Source: CAZZDK01 sp964652235 (GTDB lineage Bacteria; Pseudomonadota; Alphaproteobacteria; UBA9219). From it: 64,000 nucleotides of DNA. The notes below the pieces were generated by a model. The model saw nothing but the letters and a program-made list of their open reading frames with translations. It did no database searches and was not told the origin of the DNA. Both the position numbers and the translations under genes were made by a program. Of the stretch, positions 7,122 through 14,028 are shown one piece after another (the stretch's first letter is position 1; each line of letters begins with the position of its first letter). The stretch is from contig CAZZDK010000009.1 of assembly GCA_964652235.1 (NCBI GenBank), forward strand, positions 8,643 to 72,642, in the 5' to 3' direction.

Positions 7122-8990
7122 ATGCCTTTGTCTCGCGCCGCCAAAATCCTCGTTTTTCTGTGCCTGGTGACGGCCTCCGGCGCGGCGCAGGCGCAGCTCG
7201 CGCCGACGCCGCAAAAAGCGCCGCGCACCCCCGTGCGCCAACAACAGCTCGCCATCGCCAAACAGCCTCCCCTTCCCGCCTCGCGCACGCTGACGGGCGA
7301 GGCCGTGATTCTCGACCCCGAACGCCTTAGAATCGACAGAATTGAGATGCGCCTGTTCGGCGTCGTGCCGCCGCTTTTGTCCGCCGCCTTCGGGCCGCAG
7401 GCGCGCGCCGCGCTGGACCAACTGGCCAAGGAACCTGTGACGTGTCGTCTGCGCGACAGGGACCGGGACGGACGTCTTTTCGCTTCCTGCCAAAACGAAA
7501 GCGGCCTCGATTTCGGCGTCGAACTTTTGCGCCGGGGCCTGGCCGTCACCGCGCGCGGTTCGCTGCACGGCACAGAGCTCGCCTTGACCTACGTCGCGGC
7601 GGAAGAGGCGGCCAAGTCGCAGCGTCTCGGCCTTTGGTCGGTGCGCGCGCCCGAAGCCGCTTCCAAGAGCAGCATCGAGATGGCCGCGCAGAAAGCGGTT
7701 TCTCCCGCCGCGCCTGCTGTCGGCGAAACGCCTGCGCAACCGGAAGCCGCGCCACAGGAAACGAAAACCGCCGCGCCCGAACAGCCGTCGCCTGCCCCGC
7801 CCGAAACGGCCGTTGCCGTTTCCAGCGCGGATAAACCGGCGACAACGGCGGGCGAATCCCTTCTCTTCGTCCAGGACGAAGCTGGGGCTGCGCCCGAATT
7901 GGTTCTGCCGGAAACGGGTTTCGTCGAAAGGTACCAGCTTTTGCTCACGGGCCTCTCTTTTCTGCTGGCGGCTCTTATCGGCGCGAGCGGATTTGCCTGG
8001 GTCCGGCGACAGGAAAAAAGGGATTCGCTTCGGGCCATCGCCGCCGCGCTGCGCGGAGAAATCATGGCCATGCGGTCGGTTTGCCTGGCGCGTCTTTCCA
8101 AGATGGAAAAGGACGGCGACGAAAAGACGACAAGCTGGCCGCGTTTGCGCTCTACGATTTTCCAGGCCTATGTCGGCGAATTAGGCCGTCTCGGCGCGGA
8201 CCTGGCGAGGCAGATCGCCTCCATCTACGGCCAGTCCAGCGATTACGCTTCCTACTACGTCGGAGCGGGGGCGCGGCCTGAGGCGGCCTCAAAAAAACAG
8301 GCGCTTCAAACGCTTGTACACCATATTGAAGATGTTGTGCCCCGCCTGGCGGGAATCGAGCGTGACGGCTTCGCGCCGAGGCCCCCTTCCGCTTCCCTTG
8401 CCCCCTCTCTTCTTGCGCGGGTTGCGCGACAGGGCGATGCGATTAAGTCCCTTCTAAAACCGTCTCTGCTGCCCCATGGCTGGCCCGGACGTCCCGCGCC
8501 GTTGCCGCCGCCGAAGGCGGCAGAGGCGCCGCAAGAAAGACCGTCCGCGAAAGAAAAAGCGGAAGAATCGCGCCCGCCGGAAAGCCCGGAGACAAAAGAA
8601 GAGCCTGTCGCGGAAAAAACGGCGGAGGAAAGCCCGAAAGAGGCTCCGCCGCCGACAGACCAACCGACGATCAAACAGGCGCGGCCCGGCAAAAAAGCGG
8701 CTCCCGCGTCGAAACGGGCCGCTAAAACCGAAAAGACGCGCCAGCCGCCACAGAAAAGGTACGCTTCGCTCAACCCCGAAAAAATTGCCGAGGTCACCGC
8801 CCGGCTTGGTCGAATGAAAGACTTTCTGGCCGGACAATGGGACCGCCTAAAACCCGAAACGAAAGACTTTTATAAAGACCTGCTGCCGGAATACGCTCAC
8901 CTGACGGAAGAGGAGCTGGAGGCGCTGGCTTATTTCGAGGAAAATCCCTACCGGGAAGAGGAGGAAGAGGCCCCCCGGAAAACGGGTTAA
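7122..8990 (+). CDS. Membrane-anchored protein with an SNase-like (thermonuclease) domain
   Basis: A 622-residue protein. An N-terminal hydrophobic segment ending in QAQ (about residues 5-24) looks like a signal peptide. Residues about 60-170 resemble the staphylococcal nuclease fold: GEAVILDPERLRI, MRLFGV, an RDRDRDGRLFASC stretch, GVELLRRGLAV, and a terminal EAAKSQRLGLW that matches the family's AxxxxxGLW ending. A Pro/Ala/Glu-rich linker leads to one membrane helix (about 267-289). A cytoplasmic region of about 330 residues follows, with a long Pro/Lys/Glu-rich part and an acidic end. The catalytic Arg/Glu/Arg set of true nucleases cannot be confirmed, so it may be a non-enzymatic relative. 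An in-frame TTG lies four codons upstream, but the GGAG ribosome site at 7112-7115 selects the ATG at 7122. Confidence 0.7.
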   Translation: MPLSRAAKILVFLCLVTASGAAQAQLAPTPQKAPRTPVRQQQLAIAKQPPLPASRTLTGEAVILDPERLRIDRIEMRLFGVVPPLLSAAFGPQARAALDQLAKEPVTCRLRDRDRDGRLFASCQNESGLDFGVELLRRGLAVTARGSLHGTELALTYVAAEEAAKSQRLGLWSVRAPEAASKSSIEMAAQKAVSPAAPAVGETPAQPEAAPQETKTAAPEQPSPAPPETAVAVSSADKPATTAGESLLFVQDEAGAAPELVLPETGFVERYQLLLTGLSFLLAALIGASGFAWVRRQEKRDSLRAIAAALRGEIMAMRSVCLARLSKMEKDGDEKTTSWPRLRSTIFQAYVGELGRLGADLARQIASIYGQSSDYASYYVGAGARPEAASKKQALQTLVHHIEDVVPRLAGIERDGFAPRPPSASLAPSLLARVARQGDAIKSLLKPSLLPHGWPGRPAPLPPPKAAEAPQERPSAKEKAEESRPPESPETKEEPVAEKTAEESPKEAPPPTDQPTIKQARPGKKAAPASKRAAKTEKTRQPPQKRYASLNPEKIAEVTARLGRMKDFLAGQWDRLKPETKDFYKDLLPEYAHLTEEELEALAYFEENPYREEEEEAPRKTG

Positions 8991-9147
8991 CCAAGCGCGA
9001 AAACGGCGCGTTTTTCAAAGCCCTGAAAAATTGTTTCGTTAACGAAAATGTCTAGCATTTTATTCATATTTTTTTAGACTTTTTGGCGAATAATAGAGGT
9101 ATTCGAGGCGAAAGTTTGTCACTTTATTTCTAAAGGGGAAATACGCC

Positions 9148-9399
9148 ATGCTTTCGAAAATGACGACCTCCGTTTTGATAGATTTGGTGGAAAATAAGCT
9201 CGCCATGCTGCAGATCGACGGACGCGAGGATTTGCGCGAAGTCCTGACCCTTCAACATTGCTTGAGCGAATTGCAGACCGCGCTGGGCATGGGCGGCGAA
9301 AAGGAAGCCTGCGCCATTCCGCACAGAGGTCGCCACCGCAAGTTGTCGGCGCTGATGGAAGACGCGCACATACCGCTCGCCCAAAGGCAGAGCGCGTAG
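9148..9399 (+). CDS. Small unknown protein
   Basis: An 83-residue soluble protein, predicted helical, with an AAAGGGG ribosome site 8 bp before its ATG. The N-terminal part carries LIDLVENKLAMLQIDGREDLREV and the C-terminal part is His/Arg-rich. No family is recognised. It stands alone between the SNase-like gene and the convergent gatB. The upstream 150 bp is AT-rich and probably holds its promoter. The opposing frame on the minus strand has no ribosome site and was not called. Confidence 0.55.
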   Translation: MLSKMTTSVLIDLVENKLAMLQIDGREDLREVLTLQHCLSELQTALGMGGEKEACAIPHRGRHRKLSALMEDAHIPLAQRQSA

Positions 9400-9454
9400 G
9401 TCCAAGGATTGCCCCGCGGTTAGTCCGTCGCGGCGGCGATGAGGCCTGGCCGTT

Positions 9455-10909
9455 TTACCCCTTAAGCTTTTCCTTAAGCATATCGTTCAGCATGGCCGGG
9501 TTCGCTTTTCCCGCCATCGCCTTCATGGCCTGCCCGACAAAGAATCCGAACAGCTTGTCCTTGCCCGCGCGATATTCCGCGACCTTGTCCGCATTGGCCT
9601 GAAGAATCTTGTCGATGGCCTCGCCGATGGCGCCCGTATCCGTCACCTGGCGCAAGCCTTTTTCTTCGACGATCTGCGCGGCGGCTTTGCCGGTTTCGAT
9701 CATTTCCGCGAAAACGTCTTTGGCGATACGGCCCGAAATCGTGTTGTCGCCGATGAGAGCGATCAGGCCTCCCAGATTTTCCGGGCTGACGGGACTGTCT
9801 TCAATCGTCCTGCCCAAACGGTTCAGCGCGCCGAAAAGCTCGCTCGTCACCCAGTTCGCGGCCAGCTTGCCGTCGCGGCCCGTGGCTACTTTCTCGAAAT
9901 AATCCGCGTTCGCTTTTTCCGCGACGAGAACCGACGCGTCGTAATCGGACAGGCCGTATTGGGAAATAAAGCGCGCCTTTTTTTCGTCCGGCAATTCAGG
10001 CAGCGTCTTTTTGATTTCCTCCACCCAGGCCGCGTCTAAAACAAGCGGCAACAGGTCGGGGTCGGGGAAATAGCGGTAATCGTGCGCCTCTTCCTTAGAC
10101 CGCATGGAGCGCGTGACCCCGCGTCCGGTGTCCCACAGGCGCGTTTCCTGATGGACGCTGCCGCCGGATTCCAGAACTTCCACCTGCCGTTCGGCCTCGT
10201 ATTCGATGGCCTGCATGACAAAGCGGATGGAGTTGACGTTCTTGATCTCGCAGCGCGTGCCGAGCTTGCTCTCGCCCTTGCGGCGCATGGAAAGATTCAC
10301 GTCGCAGCGCATGGACCCTTCTTCCATGTTGTCGTCGCAGGTGCCGAGATAACGCAGGATCGCGCGGAGCTTTTTGAGGTAGGCCGCCGCTTCCTCGCCT
10401 GAGCGCAGATCCGGCTCGGACACGATTTCCATCAGCGCGACGCCTGAACGATTCAAATCGACGAAGGTCTTGTCGGGACTTTGGTCGTGCAAGCTCTTGC
10501 CCGCGTCCATTTCCAAATGCAGCCGCGTAATGCCGACGGTCCGCGACTTGCCGCCTTCAAGGTCGAGCGTAATCTCGCCCTTGCCGACGATGGGCTGCTT
10601 GAACTGGCTGATCTGATAACCGGCGGGCAGATCGGCGTAGAAATAATTCTTGCGGTCGAACACCGAGCGCAGATTAATCTGCGCCTTAAGGCCGAGGCCC
10701 GTACGAACGGCCTGCTCGACGCATTTCTTGTTAATGACAGGCAGCATTCCGGGGAAAGCCGCGTCAACGGGAGAAACGTTGGCGTTCGGCGCGCCGCCGA
10801 ACGCGGCGCTCGCGCCCGAAAACAACTTGGCCTTGGAGGTCACCTGCGCGTGGACCTCAAGCCCGATTACCATTTCCCATTCGCCCGTCTGGCCTTGAAT
10901 GTATGACAT
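9455..10909 (-). CDS. gatB: Asp-tRNA(Asn)/Glu-tRNA(Gln) amidotransferase subunit B
   Basis: GatB of 484 residues. It activates the misacylated Glu or Asp with ATP and accepts ammonia from GatA, giving Gln-tRNA or Asn-tRNA. The N-terminus WEMVIGLEVHAQVTSKAKLFSG is diagnostic, and NRSGVALMEIVSEPD and SMRCDVNLSMR follow. The C-terminal YqeY-like tail ends in NPAMLNDMLKEKL. The frame is open 21 codons further upstream, but GGAGACGGA directly precedes the ATG used here and the extension shows no conservation I recognise. gatA and gatC are not adjacent; in many alphaproteobacteria they lie elsewhere. Confidence 0.97.
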   Translation of the reverse strand: MSYIQGQTGEWEMVIGLEVHAQVTSKAKLFSGASAAFGGAPNANVSPVDAAFPGMLPVINKKCVEQAVRTGLGLKAQINLRSVFDRKNYFYADLPAGYQISQFKQPIVGKGEITLDLEGGKSRTVGITRLHLEMDAGKSLHDQSPDKTFVDLNRSGVALMEIVSEPDLRSGEEAAAYLKKLRAILRYLGTCDDNMEEGSMRCDVNLSMRRKGESKLGTRCEIKNVNSIRFVMQAIEYEAERQVEVLESGGSVHQETRLWDTGRGVTRSMRSKEEAHDYRYFPDPDLLPLVLDAAWVEEIKKTLPELPDEKKARFISQYGLSDYDASVLVAEKANADYFEKVATGRDGKLAANWVTSELFGALNRLGRTIEDSPVSPENLGGLIALIGDNTISGRIAKDVFAEMIETGKAAAQIVEEKGLRQVTDTGAIGEAIDKILQANADKVAEYRAGKDKLFGFFVGQAMKAMAGKANPAMLNDMLKEKLKG

Positions 10910-11000
10910 TCCGTCTCCACCGAATAAGCTTGAAAGCGGGCCTAATGTGAGGCGCGGCGGGGGCATTGTCAAATCTTCTTAAAGCGCTTAGCTTGCCGCT

Positions 11001-11672
11001 ATGCCCTTGATCTCTCAAAACCTTACCGCCGTTCAAGCTCAAATAGCCCAGGCCGCCCGGAAAGCGGGCCGCCGGGCGGAAGACGTTCGTTTGATCGCCG
11101 TGAGCAAAACGCAGCCCGCCGAGGCCGTCCGGCAAGCGCTTGAAGCCGGGCAGCGTCTTTTCGGCGAAAACCGGGTCCAGGAAGCGCAGGAAAAATTTCC
11201 CGCCTTGCGCGAAGCCTTTCCCGATCTGGAGCTGCACCTGATCGGCCCTTTGCAAACCAACAAGGCGAGCGCCGCAGTGGCCTTGTTCGACACCATCCAA
11301 ACGCTCGACCGGCCCGAATTGGCCAAAGCTCTCGCAAAAGAAATTCAAAAACAGGGCCGCGAGCCGACGCTTTATATCGAGGTCAACATAGGAAGCGAGC
11401 CGCAAAAAGCGGGGGTCCTTCCTGAAGAGGCGGAAAATTTCCTGCGCCTGTGCGAAAAGGAGTATCGTCTTCGCGTCCAGGGCTTGATGTGCCTGCCGCC
11501 TTTTGATAAAGACCCTGCGCCTTTCTTTCGCGAGCTGGCCGCGCTTGCCCAAAAACTGGGGCTGCCGAGGCTCAGCATGGGCATGAGCGCGGATTTCGAG
11601 AAGGCCATCGCCTGCGGCGCGAGCGAAGTGCGCGTCGGCACCGCGATTTTCGGGGAAAGGAAACATGGCTAG
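11001..11672 (+). CDS. YggS-family pyridoxal phosphate homeostasis protein
   Basis: A 223-residue single-domain PLP-binding TIM barrel of the YggS/PROSC/PLPBP family. The cofactor lysine is K36 in LIAVSKTQP. FGENRVQEAQEK, HLIGPLQTNK, LMCLP and SMGMSADFEKAI...VRVGTAIFG occur in order. The protein buffers cellular PLP and affects amino-acid metabolism and has no known catalytic activity. It is the first gene of a rightward run, and its end overlaps the VOC gene by 8 bp. Confidence 0.95.
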   Translation: MPLISQNLTAVQAQIAQAARKAGRRAEDVRLIAVSKTQPAEAVRQALEAGQRLFGENRVQEAQEKFPALREAFPDLELHLIGPLQTNKASAAVALFDTIQTLDRPELAKALAKEIQKQGREPTLYIEVNIGSEPQKAGVLPEEAENFLRLCEKEYRLRVQGLMCLPPFDKDPAPFFRELAALAQKLGLPRLSMGMSADFEKAIACGASEVRVGTAIFGERKHG

Positions 11673-12111
11673 AAATCTTGAACTTCCGCCGATGATCCCG
11701 GAGCTTTGCGTCTCGAACGTTGATGAGAGCCTGGCTTTTTACGTAAATCTTTTGGGCTTTCGCGTCGTCTATCAGCGGCCCGAAGACCGCTTCGCCATGA
11801 TCGAGAGGCAAGATTCGTTTCTTATGCTCGACGAAATCGTGCCGGGCAGCAAAAGAACCTGGATCGCGGGGCCGCTTGAAAAACCTTTCGGGAGGGGGAT
11901 CAACCTTTCCATCGAAACGGACGATGCGGCAGGTTTTTCCGCCAGGCTTCAGCGGGCGGGCGTTTTTCTCTTCCTGCCGCTGGAGGAAAAATGGTACCGC
12001 GCCGACGACGTCTATCTCGGCGTGCGGCAATTCATCGTCCTCGACCCGGACGGCTATATGCTGCGTTTCAGCGAATCCCTCGGCTCGCGCCTTAACCCCC
12101 CGGAAACCTGA
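11665..12111 (+). CDS. VOC-family (glyoxalase/bleomycin-resistance fold) protein
   Basis: A 148-residue VOC-superfamily protein. PELCVSNVDESLAFYVNLLGFRVVYQR opens the first beta-alpha-beta-beta-beta unit, and VRQFIVLDPDGYMLRFSESLG closes the second. Members bind a metal or small hydrophobic ligands, and the substrate cannot be read from the sequence. The length and the LDPDGYMLRF ending resemble bleomycin-binding-like members, but resistance should not be inferred. It is translationally coupled to yggS upstream and shares one base (TGATG) with the next gene. Confidence 0.85.
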   Translation: MARNLELPPMIPELCVSNVDESLAFYVNLLGFRVVYQRPEDRFAMIERQDSFLMLDEIVPGSKRTWIAGPLEKPFGRGINLSIETDDAAGFSARLQRAGVFLFLPLEEKWYRADDVYLGVRQFIVLDPDGYMLRFSESLGSRLNPPET

Positions 12112-12617
12112 TGCCCGCCACGCCCGCAGAGCTTTTCGCCCGACTCGACGCGCTGGGGATCCGGTACGAAACGGTCGAACATCCCGCCTTTTTCACCGTG
12201 GAAGAGGGCCGCCAATGGCACGCCAAAATTCCGGGGCTTCATTGTAAGAACCTGTTTTTGAAAGATAAAAAAGACAAAATCTGGCTCGTCTGCCTGCCGG
12301 GCGATAAACGCGCCCAGCTGGGGCCCTTGGAAAAAACCATCGGCTCAGCCCGCTTGTCTTTCGGAAAACCAGAGCTTTTACAAGAGGTTATGGCCATATC
12401 GCCCGGTTCCGTCACCCCCTTTGCCCTGATCAACGATCATGCAAGGCGCGTAAACGTCGTCCTGGACAGCGATATGATGCAGGCCTCTTTGGTCAATTTT
12501 CACCCCCTGCACAACCAGGCTTCTACGGCGCTTGATCCTAAAGATTTGCTTAAATTTATCAAAAGCTTATCTTATGATCCCTTGATCGTGAAGGGCGGGG
12601 CGTGGGACAGGGATTGA
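12111..12617 (+). CDS. YbaK/ProX-type aminoacyl-tRNA editing protein
   Basis: A 168-residue stand-alone editing domain of the YbaK/PrdX/ProXp-ala superfamily. These proteins hydrolyse mischarged Ala- or Cys-tRNA(Pro). The N-terminus ALGIRYETVEHPAFFTVEEG and the core KNLFLKDKKDKIWLVCLPGDKR carry the conserved lysine region. GSVTPFALIN is the typical GxxxP loop. PLHNQASTALDPKDLLKFI is close to the PrdX/ProXp-ala branch. It is the third gene of the run after yggS and the VOC protein. Confidence 0.9.
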   Translation: MPATPAELFARLDALGIRYETVEHPAFFTVEEGRQWHAKIPGLHCKNLFLKDKKDKIWLVCLPGDKRAQLGPLEKTIGSARLSFGKPELLQEVMAISPGSVTPFALINDHARRVNVVLDSDMMQASLVNFHPLHNQASTALDPKDLLKFIKSLSYDPLIVKGGAWDRD

Positions 12618-12664
12618 AACTAATATCCCGTTGGTTTTTGTTAGGACTTTCATGGTACAATCGG

Positions 12665-12689
12665 CCCTGAAACGAAAGCCTTTTCAGGG
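12665..12689 (+). promoter_or_regulatory. Hairpin covering the ribosome-binding site of the next gene
   Basis: The arms ccctgaaa (12665-12672) and tttcaggg (12682-12689) pair perfectly over 8 bp with a 9-nt loop. The right arm contains the only Shine-Dalgarno-like sequence (CAGGGA), 9 nt before the ATG at 12699. The folded mRNA would hide the ribosome site. Control of translation through this fold is an inference. Confidence 0.45.
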
Positions 12690-12698
12690 AATTTTATT

Positions 12699-13880
12699 AT
12701 GAAGAAACGAAACTTCGCCCACAGCCAGCTCGCCGGGCTTTTTCTTGCCTGCGCTGCCGCTCTTACGGGTCTCGTTAGCCCCTTGGGCCCGCAAGCTTTC
12801 GCCTGCCCGACGGCCCCGACAACCGCCGAAGAGCAACAGGGATACCCCGCTGAACCCAACGTCGTAAGGATGGGGTCTATCGAAGCAACAACGTTTCCGT
12901 CCATGCTCGGCGCATACAGGACAAAAACGAAACAAACGATTGTGGTCAGGGACCATGAACGCGCCGCACGCGGCCTGCCTTTCAAATATGTCGTTTATTT
13001 CGGCGAGGAAAACGGCGTTAAAAAAGGAGAGGTTTTGACTCACGTTCCTCTTCAGGGCACTTTTTTTCCGGTCCGCGTCGCGTTTGAGGGCGCGGCGTTT
13101 TCAAGGCTCTCTTTCCTGCCGGGCGCGCCCAGGGCTGTCGTCGCCCTTGCCTCCTCTTACACCAACGACACACAGGAAATTCAGGACATCAAGAGACAAT
13201 ATATCCTGGCCCTCAAAGCGCTCAATGCCTTGACAGAAACGGCGCCCCCCATGCTCGGCGCAATGCGCCCGGAATTTATAGAGCCGGACGGAACGCTTCT
13301 TTACGGCATCGGCTATGAAGACCGCGTGACCTGGGTTAAGAAAACCAAGGACAAAGGCGTTCTTATCAATACCGTCTTCAAGCATCCTAAATTCCCCAAC
13401 GGCCAATGCCTTGACGGGATTGAAATGGACCGTAATCGAAACTTCGCTTACGATTTCGAAAAAGAAAGCGCCGCCCTTTTGGAAAGATGGACGAAAAAGG
13501 GATTTTTCACGTACCATTCCATGGATCAAAGGCTGATAATCAGCCGGGCCGCTCTTGCTGCTATGCTGCTTGACGCGGCGGGACCGGGTTCGCTTGAGCT
13601 GCTTTCCGAGAAAGGCTACATCGACCTGGACAAAGCCGTCCGCGTCCATGCGCCCGGCTTTAAGGGCCAGGCGCCAGGGGCGATTGCCGATTATATCGAA
13701 AGAGGCCTTTCTATGTTCAGCGGCCTTTCGACGCCCGCCGTCAAAACGCCGGCGCAGACAGGCGTTTTGCAACAAGGCGGGGCGAGCGGCGGCCAACCGG
13801 TCCAGCCGACAGGCCCTGCGGGATCCGGGTTTACGCTTCACAAATTCGGCGAGACGTCCCCGCTGCGCTTCACGCGCTAA
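12699..13880 (+). CDS. Secreted protein of unknown function
   Basis: A 393-residue protein with a clear signal peptide: a basic start (MKKRNF), a hydrophobic core and an AFA-C cleavage site near residue 35. The cleavage site is not a good lipobox. The mature part begins with PTAPTTAEEQQGY, and most of the body is a mixed-charge domain with no motif I know. The C-terminal 50 residues are Gly/Gln/Pro-rich. The cell location should be periplasmic or extracellular. It is monocistronic, with a possible translational hairpin ahead and a strong terminator behind. Its Lys/Asp/Glu-rich soluble body fits neither a transporter nor an outer-membrane barrel. Confidence 0.75.
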   Translation: MKKRNFAHSQLAGLFLACAAALTGLVSPLGPQAFACPTAPTTAEEQQGYPAEPNVVRMGSIEATTFPSMLGAYRTKTKQTIVVRDHERAARGLPFKYVVYFGEENGVKKGEVLTHVPLQGTFFPVRVAFEGAAFSRLSFLPGAPRAVVALASSYTNDTQEIQDIKRQYILALKALNALTETAPPMLGAMRPEFIEPDGTLLYGIGYEDRVTWVKKTKDKGVLINTVFKHPKFPNGQCLDGIEMDRNRNFAYDFEKESAALLERWTKKGFFTYHSMDQRLIISRAALAAMLLDAAGPGSLELLSEKGYIDLDKAVRVHAPGFKGQAPGAIADYIERGLSMFSGLSTPAVKTPAQTGVLQQGGASGGQPVQPTGPAGSGFTLHKFGETSPLRFTR

Positions 13881-13906
13881 GCCTTTTTTTCCTTCCTTTT
13901 TCTCCC

Positions 13907-13940
13907 GGGGGGCTTCGGCCCCCCTTTCCTTTAATTTTTG
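13907..13940 (+). terminator. Intrinsic terminator
   Basis: A 7-bp stem of ggggggc (13907-13913) and gcccccc (13918-13924) is closed by a UUCG tetraloop. It is followed by TTTCCTTTAATTTTT. It ends the secreted-protein gene and isolates gyrB. Confidence 0.9.
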
Positions 13941-14028
13941 TAGTATTTACAATAAGTTAATCCATTGCGTGCGCCCGGCGAACGTGCTAGAAAAAAGCTC
14001 GTTTTTCACCCCCGAATCAAGCCCGGTC

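Noticed and set aside
13555..14028. Upstream extension of the gyrB frame
   Set aside because: It runs back through the terminator at 13907-13940 and into the previous gene; the GyrB domain begins shortly after the ATG at 14029.
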